Assembly (NCBI GenBank): GCA_958496175.1
Contig: OY292279.1
Location: 18,290,001 to 18,354,000 of the forward strand
Reading direction: 5' to 3'
Source of the DNA: Sisyra terminalis
Taxonomy: Eukaryota; Arthropoda; Insecta; Neuroptera; Sisyridae
Length of the DNA: 64,000 nucleotides
Below, one piece after another: positions 11,671 to 23,910 of the stretch (within the stretch, counting starts at the first letter, position 1; every line of letters starts with the position of its first letter). The notes under the pieces are model-generated. The model worked only from the letters and a program-made list of their open reading frames with translations, was not told where the DNA came from and did not search any database. The position numbers were made by a program, and so were the translations under genes.

Positions 11671-12060
11671 CTAGTAACTTCCCGTGAAATAATCACCACC
11701 TAATACTGACACAACTGACAAATGGTAAAAATGGGCGATTAATTGAATGAAATCAAACTGACTGTTGAAACTATAGCAACAATTATTCAGTTCACATTTT
11801 AGACAAAATTTTATTTTAGACATTTGCCGAAATATATGCATTATGCATACGTTTGCCTATTATTATTATGAAAATTAAAATATATTTAAAAGAAAGATAT
11901 TTTTTTGGGAAATTATTCAAAGTAATATCAAAAACAATGTAAGGAAAACCAATTGATTCATTATATATTTCTATACTTGAATTAAAAATCAGTTCCAATA
12001 TCTAGATATAAATGAGTAAATAAAATATACAGTTAGTATTGTATCAATATAATTTTTAGG
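11671..12060 (-). mobile_element. Helitron-like family C copy
   Basis: Read on the minus strand the element ends with a GTGA..TTTCAC type stem, about nine bases, then CTAG and a flanking T. The copy at 63534 has the cleaner hairpin GTGAAATATTTCAC in reverse. Shared landmarks are ACTGACAAATGGTAAAAAT and GACTGTTGAAAC. The 5' boundary is not certain. Confidence 0.55.
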
Positions 12061-12589
12061 CAGTTATTTAAGATGCTTTATGCATATCTATACATGATAT
12101 TTTATGACAATAATCTACTTCTATTTGGTAAAGGTTTTCAATAAATATTTTTCGAACATGTGACACAATCTGTTAATTCAGTTAAACGGTTAAGTCATAT
12201 AATATATAAAATACATTTTGTATAAGTAACCAAATGTGTAAACATATAGTATCTATGCATAAATAGTCAATTTAATCTTTTATTTGAAACTCAGTTACAT
12301 TCCGTGAAATATTCACAGCCCAACACTTGCACAGGTGACAAATGACAAAAATTAGCAATTGAATGAAATCGAAATGACAGTTGAAACTAATGACATGGTA
12401 GTTCAAATTTGAGCCAATAATTATTAAATTTGTATTCCCCTAACATGGATGTATTTGAAACTTTATATTCTTTGTCTTTATCTTTGCCACAACACATACG
12501 TTTGCTCATTTTACAATTTGATATTAAAAGCAAATTGTGTTTATAATTGTCTCATATTAGAGAACTTTTAAGGAAATATGTCAAAATGC
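12061..12589. repeat. Diverged repeat shared with 20396-20830
   Basis: It matches 20396-20830 for several hundred bases, including CATTCCGTGAAATATTCACA and GACAAATGACAAAAATTAGC. It contains a family C Helitron-like tail (around 12296) whose CTAG has decayed to CTCAG. Confidence 0.5.
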
Positions 12590-13480
12590 TTCCCGACAAC
12601 TAAAAATGAAATGTTGATTAGCAAAATGTTCCTTATTTCATGCTACAGCAACTGTGAAAATTTTAAATCGATTCACTAAGTCATAAAAAAGGTATTGCAA
12701 ATCGAAAAAAAATATAATTTCACAGGTAATCTTATGGAGATTCGATTATCGAATAGACAAAATTTATTTTATTAGCAAAAAAATATTATCTGGGATCCCA
12801 AACTTTCAAAATATGTAGTTTAAATTTTAGAGAACTAATTTTGCATAAGTTTATTTGAATTCACTATAAGTGTATACGAATATGCGGCAATACTGTCGTC
12901 AGCTGAGACGTACCGTCTCAGTATTATAATACTGTGTATGTACATAGTGTGTTAGTACATTTGGTTAGATAAAAATGAAACGCAAATTTATCTTGGTCAC
13001 ACTGATGAGTACACAGAATAAACCGGAAAAGGATTAAATATGTCAAATAATTTATTTTCAAAATGTTGACTATGTCGCGCATGCTCACTCACATCATGTG
13101 AGAGAGACATACTAAAGTTGTCAGCACTGCCAACCCATAAATTCGATAGTGTTATCACATTTTCATTATTTATTATAATGTTGAAATATTAATTCAATTT
13201 TTATTCTTAAGTTATAATTGTCTTAAAAACATGCTAATTTAATGTTTTATTTTTGATTTAATCATATTAAAATTTTCTACAGTTTGTTCTACATTCTTGT
13301 TAAGTTGAAATCAAGACATATTTAGTCCCAAAGCATTTTCTGTGTATTTGTTTTTTTCTTAATTTGTTTAAAATATTTAATGAAATTTTCGGTTTTCCCT
13401 TTAAACTGAATACTGTTTTTTAAGTATCGACCTATGTATTTGCCTATGGTACGCTATACGACGTAATTATTCACGAATTT
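12590..13480 (-). mobile_element. Inverted copy of the inner element at 5560-6300
   Basis: The reverse complement matches 5560-6300, including GACGGTACGTCTCAGCTGAC and the GTATACACTTATAGTGA block. There are no open frames, so it is a non-autonomous or decayed DNA element. Exact ends were not resolved. Confidence 0.55.
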
Positions 13481-14140
13481 TTATTTTTATGAAATTTTGT
13501 CTCCGATTATATATCCATAACATCCTTAACTAGCACCATTCCCTTATAACTGCTTTGCCAGTTCAAGCAATACCGGAAGAAACTACGGCAGTGGTTTAAA
13601 AACCAATTTTTAACTACACCAAAGAAGTATAACTTCTTTTGCGCTTACATAAGTACAAATACCATTTTGTTTTTCTCTTTTTTTTTGGTTAATTTCCACA
13701 AAACTTTCTCCGATAGAAAATCCCGAGGAGAGTAAGGGGCAGAAGAAACTTTGCAATTTTAAATAATTAATTCTCCATCAAAAATCAGAAATAGTTTCTA
13801 GATATTTGTTTGAAATCCCCGTTTCCGGACTTTTAAAATTTAAATCAAATCGAGCGCATGAGAATTATTTTAATTATGATAATATCATACAGAAAATTAA
13901 GACCTTTAACTGTATTTATGTGTAGTTACACTTTCCAAATGAATTTGGAAGTTTTTATTGTTATTTAACTGCGTATTAATTAAATGCTTAATTTCATATT
14001 GTTCTAATTTAAAAGTTTCTCGATTTTATATTTAAGAAAATATTTTTTCAGAAGTAGGTGAGAGGTAATTAGAAATGATAAGAAAAGAAAAGTCTTCAGA
14101 AGTAAATGTTAAGGTTTATTAGATTGCACAATGCACATAT
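13481..14140. other. AT-rich sequence with small repeat traces
   Basis: Near 13555-13640 it shares AATACCGGAAGAAACTACGG and the AGAAGTATAACTTCT hairpin with 20870-20945. Otherwise nothing is recognised. Confidence 0.4.
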
Positions 14141-14149
14141 CCACCGATA

Positions 14150-14760
14150 GCCACATTGCCGATTATTACTGGGAAACCAGTAATAATGACACTAGGAAAA
14201 CCATAGTTCAGCTCTAAGCTGACCTGGGAATATTAAGAAACCCCCACAAGCCTAGAAACAAGGTAATCTTGGGATGGGTACCAGGCTATAAGGATATCAA
14301 AGGTAATAAAAATTCTGACGCCTTTGCCCAGAAAAGATCCCAATCATTCTCCACAGACCCACAACCTGGACTTGGAGTTACAAGATTGGCAGTAAAAAAT
14401 ACCATCAAGGAATGGGTTTACAAAAAGCACTGCATAACATGGAGGAATACTACCGGACAAAAGCACAGTAAAAGGATGATGAGGAAACCATCATAAATTC
14501 TAACTACTGAAATACTTTGTCGTAGAAGAAAACAGGTCAGTGTGATAACGGGTCTAATAATCGACCACTGTGGAATGAAGAACCACCTGTATACAATGGG
14601 ATTACATGTGGATGGCCCAAAATGCAGGTTCTATCAGGTAGAGGATGAAATCGCTTTTTAGGTACAATGGGAATGTGGTGCTTTGAAAAAATGGAGAAAA
14701 TGAGGAACTGGGGATAACAAGTATTCCTGCGGAACAGGCACATAAGCGTTGATCAGATCA
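14150..14760 (+). pseudogene. Decayed non-LTR retrotransposon 3' end (RNase H and zinc knuckle)
   Basis: The plus strand reads GWVPGYKDIKGNKNSDAFA (from 14269), the end of an RNase H domain as found in jockey-like elements, with the conserved WVPG and GN..SDA blocks. Downstream, in another frame, it reads RKQVSVITGLIIDHCGMK, then NHLYTMGL and a CRFYQ block. This is the usual C-terminal Cys/His region after RNase H. Frame changes and a stop within the second part show it is dead. No reverse transcriptase domain is present upstream, so the copy is 5'-truncated. A second copy of the same region, in the opposite orientation, is at 60540-60960. Confidence 0.8.
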
Positions 14761-14849
14761 ATTAAGAGTAAATTTATTCACGAAAATTTAATCAAAATCC
14801 ACAACAAATACAATAAAATCGGCTCATGTTCCTTTTAAGGAGCTCAATA

Positions 14850-15073
14850 CAGTATACTCTCATTAATCCGGCACTATTAAAAACCGGAGAGTGTCGGATT
14901 ACTAGAATGTTCGGATTACTGGATTATAGTGAAAAAGTCATAGGTGATGAATAAAAAAAAGCATTTTAAAGAGGGAATAAATGTATGCACAGGTATAGAG
15001 GGGCGAGGGCGGAGAATGCCGGATCATTGGACCCACCGATCTATCGAAGTGTCGGATTAGTGAGATTATACTG
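14850..15073. mobile_element. pogo/Tigger-like MITE
   Basis: A 224-bp element with ends CAGTATACTCTCATTAATCCGG and its complement GATTATACTG, flanked by TA on both sides. The interior has TCCGGATTA-type inverted blocks. The CAGT start with a TA target fits pogo/Tigger. A second copy is at 44671-44903, inverted. Confidence 0.8.
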
Positions 15074-15362
15074 TATTTAGTAACGTTGCATTTCCTTCTT
15101 TGTGTTTATTTTAATTCGAAAACTAATTGGGCCATAATGGTTTTGATCTATGCTGATGTTCCTCATTTATGGGAATACTTTTAATTAAACTAACTTTGAT
15201 CGAACTGAAATTTTAATAGAGGAAAATGTAAGGTGGCATAAGTCTATGTGCAAAATTTCACCTCAACTGGATTACTGGAAGTTTATTAATTATCAACTCC
15301 AAAATTTATCGCCGTCAAAATGAATATAAAGGATTTAAAAAAAATGTTGTTATTATAAACTT

Positions 15363-15582
15363 GGCTCAAGTCCATTTTAGCACACCCACAATCTGGCAAC
15401 GTTGCATTTTCGACTTTGTTTTTAATTTAATTCGCGATTAAATCGGTCCACAATGAAAATTTAAACACAAAAGAGAATTATACCATATTAGAATTGAATC
15501 AACAAAAATATCGCGAATAGAATAAAAAAAATCGAAAATGCAACGTTGCCAGATTGTGGGTGTACTAAAATGGACTTGAGGT
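15363..15582. mobile_element. Palindromic hAT-type MITE (GGCTCAAG family)
   Basis: Starts GGCTCAAGTCCATTTTAGC and ends with the degenerate complement. Flanking 8-mers ATAAACTT and ATAAGCTC agree at 6 of 8 positions. Confidence 0.75.
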
Positions 15583-15641
15583 ATAAGCTCTTAACAAGAT
15601 GTTTAATTAAAGTTTTGTGATGTTACCAAAACTGAATGGGG

Positions 15642-15864
15642 GGCTCAAGTGTACTGTATCACACCCACAATCTGGCAACGTTGCATTTTCGACTTTGTTT
15701 TTAATTTAATTCGCGATTAAAGGTCCATAATGAAAATTTAGCCACAAAAGAGAGAACTATACCATATTAGAATTAAATTAACAAAAATATCGCGAATTAA
15801 ATTAAAAACAAAGTCGAAAATGTAACGTTTCCAGATTGTGGGTGTGCTTAAGTACACTTGAGCC
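15642..15864. mobile_element. Palindromic hAT-type MITE with perfect 8-bp duplication
   Basis: A 223-bp element of the GGCTCAAG family flanked by GAATGGGG on both sides (15634-15641 and 15865-15872). The perfect 8-bp duplication fits the hAT superfamily and fixes both ends of the family. Confidence 0.88.
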
Positions 15865-15970
15865 GAATGGGGAGATCTGAGTCTGAGAGGAGATGAACTG
15901 AAATTAGAAGTCATGAAAGGAAGCACTCAAGAAAAATGGAAGAAGAAGACTCGAATCCCTAAAGCCCTAA

Positions 15971-16205
15971 GGCCATTCACACTCCGACTTGCAGTCCAAC
16001 TAGTCGGATCGCCTAAATGATCCGACTAGTCCGACTAGACATCCAACTTTCAACACCATTCACGGTCCGACTTTAGATCCAATTTCGAAAGTTGGACCAC
16101 TATCACCGGACCACATCGCCTAAATGATCCGACTAGTCCGACTAGATCCAACTTCGAAAGTCGGACCACTAGTTGGACTGCAATTCGAAGTGTTAATGGC
16201 CTGCT
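15971..16205. mobile_element. PIF/Harbinger-like MITE (AGCAGGCC family)
   Basis: A palindromic element flanked by TAA on both sides (15968-15970 and 16206-16208). The right end is GGCCTGCT; the left end is shortened to GGCCATTCACACTCCGAC. The inner sequence alternates GTCCAACTAGT and TCCGACTAGT blocks. Confidence 0.7.
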
Positions 16206-16849
16206 TAAAGCAAAGTTTTAATTGACAATAGAAAAAGTGAAATTAAACTCACCATAAACCGTACACAAGACGCTTCCATGGTTCAATAAATTGTGAATAA
16301 TTTTGTTAAGAACAAGAACACTTGTTTCACTATTGTCCAGCTGATGTGAAATAAAATCCAAAAAGAAAAATTAAAAATAACAATTTCTTTCTTTGTAGTT
16401 GAACTTTCTTTTTCGGAGATATTGTCAGTGGTTTATGATTGAATGACAGTGTTTCGCGTTGAGGTAGCCGTTTTAAATCAGTTCCCACCAGTTCCCCACA
16501 CGTATAAATAAAATTCCTCAGTGAAAACACGTGTGAATGATTTTCGTGGTGCTGATCCTAGTGACGACGATGGTCCCGATGATGACGCGAATGACGCGAT
16601 TTCCCCGATACACTCATAAGCTCGCAAGCTTTCCCCGCGACTATCTTCACTCTATTTTTATATATCGATGAGAACTTGAAGTTATGCAGCCTTGAGTCAA
16701 CTTGCCGCCGAAATTCCACTACGAAAAATATCACGCAATAATTCAGACGATTTTCAATGTACCGGATGTTGTTTGAACGAATTAAAATTGTATCAAACTG
16801 AAACGTTTACAAAAACACGTCAATTTCGCGAATAAAAATCGTCTCCACC
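16206..16849. other. Single-copy, less AT-rich region, possible divergent promoter
   Basis: The sequence is richer in CG steps than its surroundings and matches no repeat in the window. A TATATA core at 16659-16664 reads TATATAAAAA on the minus strand and TTTTTATATATC on the plus strand. It lies between a candidate plus-strand first exon (16850) and the region where ABRA (minus) should begin. Promoter function is inference. Confidence 0.35.
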
Positions 16850-16882
16850 ATGAAACGAAATAATCCGGGGCCTGTGGGGCAG
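16850..16882 (+). CDS. Candidate first coding exon, gene unknown
   Basis: CCACC precedes ATG, a good start context, and the frame reads MKRNNPGPVGQ up to CAG, followed by a strong GTACGT donor. The exon ends in phase 0. A TATA-like motif lies about 190 bases upstream at 16659-16664. I do not recognise the peptide and could not find the next exon on the plus strand, so this is a plausible start of a long-intron gene rather than an established gene. Confidence 0.3.
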
Positions 16883-17660
16883 GTACGTGTTTTCAGGGTT
16901 GCAACAATTTGGTGCGAAACCGGCGGCTGACGTGTGTTTCATTGGCAATTATTTGCAAATCATTAATTTTTCTCTAATTTGTCTGGCAACAATCGAAACA
17001 ACTTCTCGTCGGGCGCTCGACCAAAATGAATGAATTATGGTGACTAATTCCCGCCGCCCAACCACTTCGAAAATAGAAAACGGAAAACGATTTCATAACA
17101 ATCAAAATAATATTCAGCAGAATCAAAAACGGCGTCAACAGGAAAAATTTGTCAAATCTCAAAGCAAAACCCCACGCCAATCAACAATGACTAATTCCCG
17201 AAAGCATCCCAACTACAAATCTGTACAAATAAAAACATTTTTGAACACCAAAAATAAACGTGTGACTGAACACTTTTCAATGATTTGGGGAACACCTTTA
17301 GTCATCCCATTTTTTAAAACAAAAATTCTCATATTTAATTGCATACATTTTTTTTTAGATTCGCATGATCGTTAAAGGGGCAAAAATTGGCACTGAACTA
17401 TTCGTGCGACATTTACATTTAATCGTTGAAAGATCAAAAAAACGATGATTTTTCACAAACATATGACGTTTTTAATGAAAATATTTTTGAAAAACAATTC
17501 GTACGACTAAACTAAAGAAATACGAACAAATAAAAATCAAAAATTTAATCCACCAGAAAATGGTAAACTAATTTTAAAATGTGTACGATTTTCTTTGCGT
17601 AGCAAAGAATTTGTAAGTAAGGTGCTTTGGGGTAAATCCATACGTGGGGTAAATTCACCT
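16883..17660. other. Single-copy sequence downstream of the candidate exon
   Basis: An open frame at 17037-17375 (112 residues, Asn/Gln/Lys-rich) has no domain I recognise and no splice acceptor at its start. No repeats were matched. Confidence 0.35.
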
Positions 17661-17739
17661 TAGGTCCTTATTTATTTGAATAAACGTTGCATCCAGTCTT
17701 TAATTGGATTAATTGGGTTTGTAAAAATTGCATTAAAGC

Positions 17740-18860
17740 TTCCAAAAAAAAAAACACATCTGTGCAGTTCACACGCAGTAGAAGTGATACCTTCAAAAAA
17801 GATGAACTTCAAGATATTGACACGAATGTAAGAATTTATGAGTAGGATAATTGTAGGGTTTAATTTACGATTTATTAACATATATATTACATAAATTTAT
17901 CCTTAATCCAAATTTGTATTTTCGATTAAATGATTCAAGAGCTTATGATAAAGGAAGTATGAAATAAATCCAGTGGTGGTAAAGATGCAGGTATCGTTTA
18001 ATATTTGAATCTTTTGTATTTGGACATCGTTGGAATTACATTTTTCTCGATTGCTTAGAAATACGTGCTGCACAGTAAAATATTATCATTTGCATTAGAA
18101 TTTTTAATTATTATCCATAAAAGACCTCCATGTCCTGGGCGTTGTGGTTTTAAATTTCGTTGGAATCACAATCGTTCACAAAAGAACCACATATTATGAC
18201 CAAACATGTTAAAAAATTTTAACGAAATTCTTCATGAGAAACTTTAATTTCACGAAATTGTGAGTACCTAAGGAATCGGCTGTACATTCATTTGAGTAGC
18301 ACCTGAAAAACAGTTCTTAATATTATGTGATATCAGGATTAACTTTAAATTAGCTTTTATTTTATTGAAATTTCGTGATTAAGGACGAAATATTCGATTA
18401 GAAAAAATTTAAGTACTTACTAGCATCATTTTCACTATTTTGCACAGTCGAATCATTATTAAACGTATAAGAACTATTATTTTTCTTATTTAATAATGCT
18501 TTTCGGCGTGCCCGAAATTCACGAACATGTTCTGTTGAACCTTTGACGTCTTTATAGCCTTGTTTTCTTTACTTTTTTTTGATAATCATGATAACAATCC
18601 GTATTCATTTACGGCAAACTTGAAAATTAATTTTATTAAAATAATGAAATGTTTATGCTTACAACTATAATACGCAATTTAACACGGTAGTTCTTGGTCG
18701 CTATGAAAATCAATCTCAAGTAGCGTAATATGCAGACGCGCACAACCATAAGAAATACTAATGTTTCCTACCTCAGTCTGTCTCATGTTAAATCTTATAG
18801 ATTTATGTATATGTTTCTCATTTTATTGCCGCTTTCCGTTTCCGTTTCATAAAATTTCAA
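17740..18860. repeat. Left copy of a 1.1-kb inverted repeat pair
   Basis: It is the reverse complement of 22790-23910 with modest divergence. Shared landmarks are GTGCAGTTCACACGC, GGTATCGTTTAATATTTGAA and CTTTCCGTTTCCGTTTCAT. The minus strand of this copy carries the same short spliced frame described at 22790-23910. Confidence 0.65.
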
Positions 18861-19442
18861 GTCTCATTCAAGTCAAGTTCGCAATTTTCTGAGCTCAATA
18901 TCTCTGGTGGGAGACCAGATAAAAATTTGAAATATCACCTCATTATAGTACTGTATGATAGTATTATGCACCTAAAATTTGGAGTTTGAGATTTGACTAA
19001 GAGCAGAGGTATTGTAAGCACAAAATGTCAAAATATTGCATACTTCAGTAGGTGAATATAATGTCTTATTACAACCTTATATTTTAAATTTTCAAGAACA
19101 CACTGCTTTTAGTTTCATTTTTATAGGACAAATAGGGCCTGAGATAATCAAGTTTCCGCAAACCCTTAAAAGTGCGAAAATGTCTGCGCCTAGTAAAACT
19201 CATATGGCCACCACCGGAAAACTAAAAACAATAAAATTAAAATAATGATGAATTTGAACTACCAACATGTTGGGGTGACAGCAAAGAAAAATCAGAATTA
19301 TAAAAAAATAGTCAAGCGACCAGTGCTGGACCGACTGAATTGGACTGACCCATAGGTATAAATGGATAAATAAATTATCACTATTGTATAAATATAGTTT
19401 TAATGACATCGTTATTTAGGATTGTTTATACATATCTATATA
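18861..19442. other. Unassigned sequence inside the inverted-repeat loop
   Basis: An open frame at 19036-19245 has no recognisable domain. No repeat match was found. Confidence 0.35.
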
Positions 19443-20384
19443 CTAGCTGATCCCCGCAACTTCGTCTGCGTAACGTAGGTGTAGATTATGCTTTCTTTTC
19501 AAATTTGCCATTTGTAGTGGTATATGAAAATTTTTATTTTTCTTATTTCTTTTACGACAAACTTAACCATACTTAAAAACACTATTTTGTCAACTTTAAA
19601 AAGACCCATTTAATAAACTGTTGCAAAGAATAAAATTGTTCTATGTAATAATCAATTAATATTCAAAAAATATTTATAAATATCTAAAAAGAGTATGTCT
19701 ATTGCGTATAGTTACGATAGGTATCTACCGTAGACCAAATAATTTGTAAATCAATCAGCATCTATACATAAATAAAAAATATCGCCAAGTTTAATAAAGT
19801 TGGTCTTAATTATAAGTAAAGAGCGGTGACCATGCGATATTTTTCAAATAACTTACATTTTTAAACTTGTGATATCTTTCGAATGGAATGTTCAAATTGA
19901 ATAACTCAAAAAGTTATATAATGTTATTGAAGCAAAATTAAATATGAAGTCATTTATTTTGATAAAGATTAATCCCAAAGCATAAATAAAAGAGCTTTTA
20001 TAGCGGTGGCATTTATATATATTTTTAAAATGAAAAAACTCTTATTGTGACATAACTATAATAGTTAGACATATGCTGTCGCTCTATTTTTTGAAGATAA
20101 TAATATGTTCTGCAAAATCGTACTGCATTATTTTGTTCCATAACCAATAGTTTTCGCAGCGCACGCGATAAAAGAATGTTTTTTGGTAATTTTTTCAGAC
20201 CTAGGGTTACATTATTGGAGTTTTAGTATGGATCCCTAACTTTTTTGAAAATTTAATATAGTCTATGTTCACCGGAAATAGTGTAGCTTCCCAACAGTGA
20301 AAGAATTTTTCAAATCGGTCAAGTAGTTTCGGAGCCTATTCAAAGCAAACAAACAATCAAATCTTTCCTATTTATAATAATAGA
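19443..20384 (-). mobile_element. Helitron-like family A, full non-autonomous copy
   Basis: Read on the minus strand it starts TCTATTATTATAAATAGG (20384) and ends GCGGGGATCAGCTAG (19443). A CGCA/TGCG stem sits about ten bases before the CTAG end. It is 942 bp long, aligns with 7679-8428 and encodes nothing. Confidence 0.65.
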
Positions 20385-20395
20385 TAGATAACCTT

Positions 20396-20940
20396 TTATA
20401 ACAACAAACTACTTCTTTATGGTAAAGGTTTTTGAAAATTATTTTTCAAACATGTGACCCAGGTTAATTCATATACTTAATATATAAAATTCATTTTGTA
20501 TAAGTAACTAAATGTGTCAACATATAATACCTATGTATAAATAGTCAATTTAATATTTTATTTGAAACCCAGTTACATTCCGTGAAATATTCACAGCCCA
20601 ACACAAAGCACAACTGACAAATGACAAAAATTAGCAATTGAATGAAATCGAAATGACTATTGAAACAAATGACATGATAGTTCAAATTTGAGCCAATAAT
20701 TATTAAATTTGTATTCCACTAACATGGATGTATTTAAAACTTTATATTCTTTGTCCTCGTCTTTGCCACAACACTTACGTTTTCTTATTATGTATTTTGA
20801 TAATAAAAGTAATTTGTGTTTAAAGTTGTATCATATTTTAGTAATCACAAATCTTATAATTGGTGCTAGTTCAGGCAACACCGGAAAAGGCTACGGCGGT
20901 GGATTAAAAGCCTATTTTTAACTATACCAAAGAAGTATAA
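20396..20940. repeat. Dispersed repeat with a conserved short frame
   Basis: It matches 12061-12589, and its end matches 13555-13640. One frame ends IIGASSGNTGKGYGGGLKAY then stop, followed by an AGAAGTATAACTTCT hairpin. The same hairpin and similar upstream bases recur near 13620 and 55825. It is probably the tail of an unnamed transposable element. Confidence 0.45.
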
Positions 20941-21897
20941 CTTCTCACGCGCGTACATAATATACTGATTTTTATCTTTTAGAAAACCTAGCTGCTACCA
21001 CTGACATTGTTTATAAGTCCTCAACGGATGAAAGTCGGCCCTGGGTAAAGCAATATTTTAAAAAACCATTTTTGGTAACGATTTGTAGCCAAATAGTGCA
21101 GCCATTGTAAGCCGCAGAGCAAAACGCATAGAGAAAATTACAAATTACTGTATACCCACGCGAAAATCTTCTCGATCGGTGGTTCGAATTAGATGGAAAC
21201 GCTTTGGATAAAAATAAAAAAATCGCAAATTTCTCATAAAATCCGATAAGTCGTAGTAAATTATTGGGTGTCGCCTGTTATTCCTGCTATTTTGTCAGGC
21301 CCACGCCATTCCTCATTCCTTCTTTCATCACGCGCAAAAATACTTCCATCCGAACATTAAACGATCGAGTTGTAAATTTCCAATAATCCCCGCACTAAAA
21401 AGAAAAATAAAAATAAAATAGAATACTCGTAAATCTCCAGTATACCACCTTTATCGTTTGTTAGAACTAAAAGCTTGAAAAATTTCCCAATCACAAAAAT
21501 ATTTGCTTAAATAATATCCACCACCAACGCACATGTGCGTTACGTTATTTATTGGTGCATCTGCAATTTTGTTCAAATTTCATTGATGAATTGCGTTCAT
21601 GTCAATTTTAATTGGCCAAATCGTAAAGTATTTGCGTGGACCTAGTCTTCGAGGCATTTCATATTCGAACAGCTGCAAAAATTCTCGGTAAATAAGTTAA
21701 TTGAATTTAGCAACCGATTTGAAGCCACTTTCCTTAATGGCTGTGATAAAAATAAAAATTTGCTCTTCAAAAAATTATATTTTTACATACACGCATAGAT
21801 TCATTCATAGATTACAGAAATTAAATCTCTTCTAACAAAACTATTCGAATTTTGAAGAATCTAGTACATTAACTACTAAGCAAGTATCACAGTATAA
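20941..21897. other. Single-copy sequence, no gene recognised
   Basis: Moderately less AT-rich around 21090-21360. No open frame over 60 codons and no repeat match. It could be regulatory or intronic. Confidence 0.35.
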
Positions 21898-22458
21898 AGC
21901 AGACCATTCACGTTTCGACTTGCAGTCCAACTAGTCGGACTACTAGTTGAATCGTCTAAATCAGAGTTCCCCAAACTTTTTTGTGTCGTAGACCCCTTGC
22001 CATGTTTTTCCGTGTTGGGTAGACCCTACTTACCTGATATTGATTTCCTGTAAATTTCTAACTGCAGTGAAGTTTGAAGTTTAGTATTAAAACCTTGAAG
22101 TAAAAACATAGGTACTTTTATAACTTCATAGGTACTTTTATAAATAATGTATATGTCTTGATATTATAAGATAGTATGATGTAAGTAAATAGATACTATC
22201 AGTGTATGTGTTGAGATCCACTATCGTGGACCTCCATTTTCATTTCATGGACCCCCAAATTTTTTTTCGCTGACGTAGACCCCTTGCAGGTTGTCATAGA
22301 CCCCTAGGGGTCGATATAGACCACTTTGGGAATCACTGGTCTAAATGATCCGACTAGACATCCAAGTTCCAACAACACCATTCACGGTTCGACTTTAGAT
22401 CCAACTTCGAAAGTTGGACAACTAGTTGGACTGCAAGTCGGAGCGTGAATGGCCTGTT
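21898..22458. mobile_element. PIF/Harbinger-like MITE split by a hAT MITE
   Basis: An AGCAGGCC-family element flanked by TAA (21895-21897 and 22459-22461). Its arms, GACTTGCAGTCCAACTAGT and complement, are separated by the hAT insertion at 21962-22338. Confidence 0.78.
21962..22338. mobile_element. hAT MITE with 8-bp duplication
   Basis: A 377-bp element starting CAGAGTTCCCCAAAC and ending TTTGGGAATCACTG, flanked by perfect GTCTAAAT duplications (21954-21961 and 22339-22346). The termini and 8-bp duplication are classic hAT. It contains repeated TAGACCCC blocks and no coding frame. Confidence 0.9.
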
Positions 22459-22789
22459 TAAGCAGAAAAGATAATGCTTATCTAGAACAAATCTTCTACA
22501 TTGAATTCATCTTTAGACACAGAAAACAGAGGTCTACAATTTATAGTTACTTGTTATCACCGTCTTCGTCTATTTAAAGTAGGCATTTAAAATTTAGATA
22601 TTTTTAAATGCTTTTAATAACATTTTTGAACAATTTTAACAGTAGATTGCATTCTAACAGGGTTGATAGAAAAATAAGTGACAGAAAATCTGATATATAT
22701 GTACCAAAAAACAACAAACACGTAAATATGACCAGTGATGAAACATGTTACGAAACGCATTTTTTTTAGGTGAAAACTTCTTTAGCTTC

Positions 22790-23910
22790 GTTGTAACTTG
22801 AAATTTTATGAAACAGAAACGGAAAGCGGCAATAAAAAGAGAAACATATACATAAATCTATAAGATTTAACATGAGAGAGAATGAGGTAGGAAACATTAG
22901 TATTTCTTATGGTTGTGCGCGTCTGCGTATTACGCTACTTGAGAATGATTTTCATAGCGACCAATAACAACCGTGGTAAATTGCTTATTACAGTTGTGAG
23001 AATAAACATTTCATTATTTTAATAAAATTAATTTTCAAGTTTGCCGTAAATGAATACGGATTATGTCATGATTATCAAAAAAAAGTAAAGAATACAAGGC
23101 TATAAAGACGTCAAAGGTTCAACAGAACATGTTCGTGAATTTCGGGCACGCCGAAAAGCATTATTAAATAAGAAAAATAATAGTTCTTATACGTTTAATA
23201 ATGACTCGACTGTGCAAAATAGTGAAAATGATGCTAGTAAGTACTTAAATATTTTCTAATCGGATATTTCGTCCTTAATCACCAAATTTCAATAAAATAA
23301 AAACTAATTTAAAATTAATTCTGATATCACATAATATTACGAACTGTTTTTCAGGTACTACTCAAATGAATGTACAGCCGATTCCTTAGGTACTCACAAT
23401 TTTGTCGAAATAAAGTTGCTCATGTAGAATTTCGTTAAAATTTTTTAACAATATGTTCGGTCATAATATGTGGTTCTTTTGTGAACGATTGTGATTCCAA
23501 CGAAATTTAAAACCACAACGCCCAGAACATGAAGATCTTCTATGGATAATAATTAAAAATTCTAATGCCAATGATTTTACTGTGCTGCACGTATTTTCAA
23601 GCAATCGAGGAAAATGTAATTCCAACGATGTCCAAATACAAAAGTTTCAAATATTAAACGATACCTGCATCTTTACCACCACTGGATTTATTTCATACTT
23701 CCATTATCATAAGCTCTCGTATCATTTATCGAAAATGCAAATTTGGATTCAGGATAAAATTATGTAATATATATGTTAATAAATCGTAAAACAAACCCTA
23801 CAATTATCGTACTCATAAAATCTTAAATTCGTCTCAATATCTTGAAGTTCACCTTTTTTGAAGGTTTCACTTCTACCGCGTGTGAACTGCACACATGTGA
23901 TTTTTTTTAA
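22790..23910. repeat. Right copy of the inverted pair, with a small spliced frame
   Basis: Reverse complement of 17740-18860. On the plus strand a frame at about 23098-23235 reads YKDVKGSTEHVREFRARRKA and on to NSENDA. It stops at a GTAAGT donor, and a TTTTTCAG acceptor near 23355 continues in frame with TTQMNVQPIP and a stop. A (V/E)R.FRAR(R/K) stretch is common at the start of transposon-encoded proteins in insects (from memory), so this is likely an element remnant, not a host gene. Confidence 0.5.
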
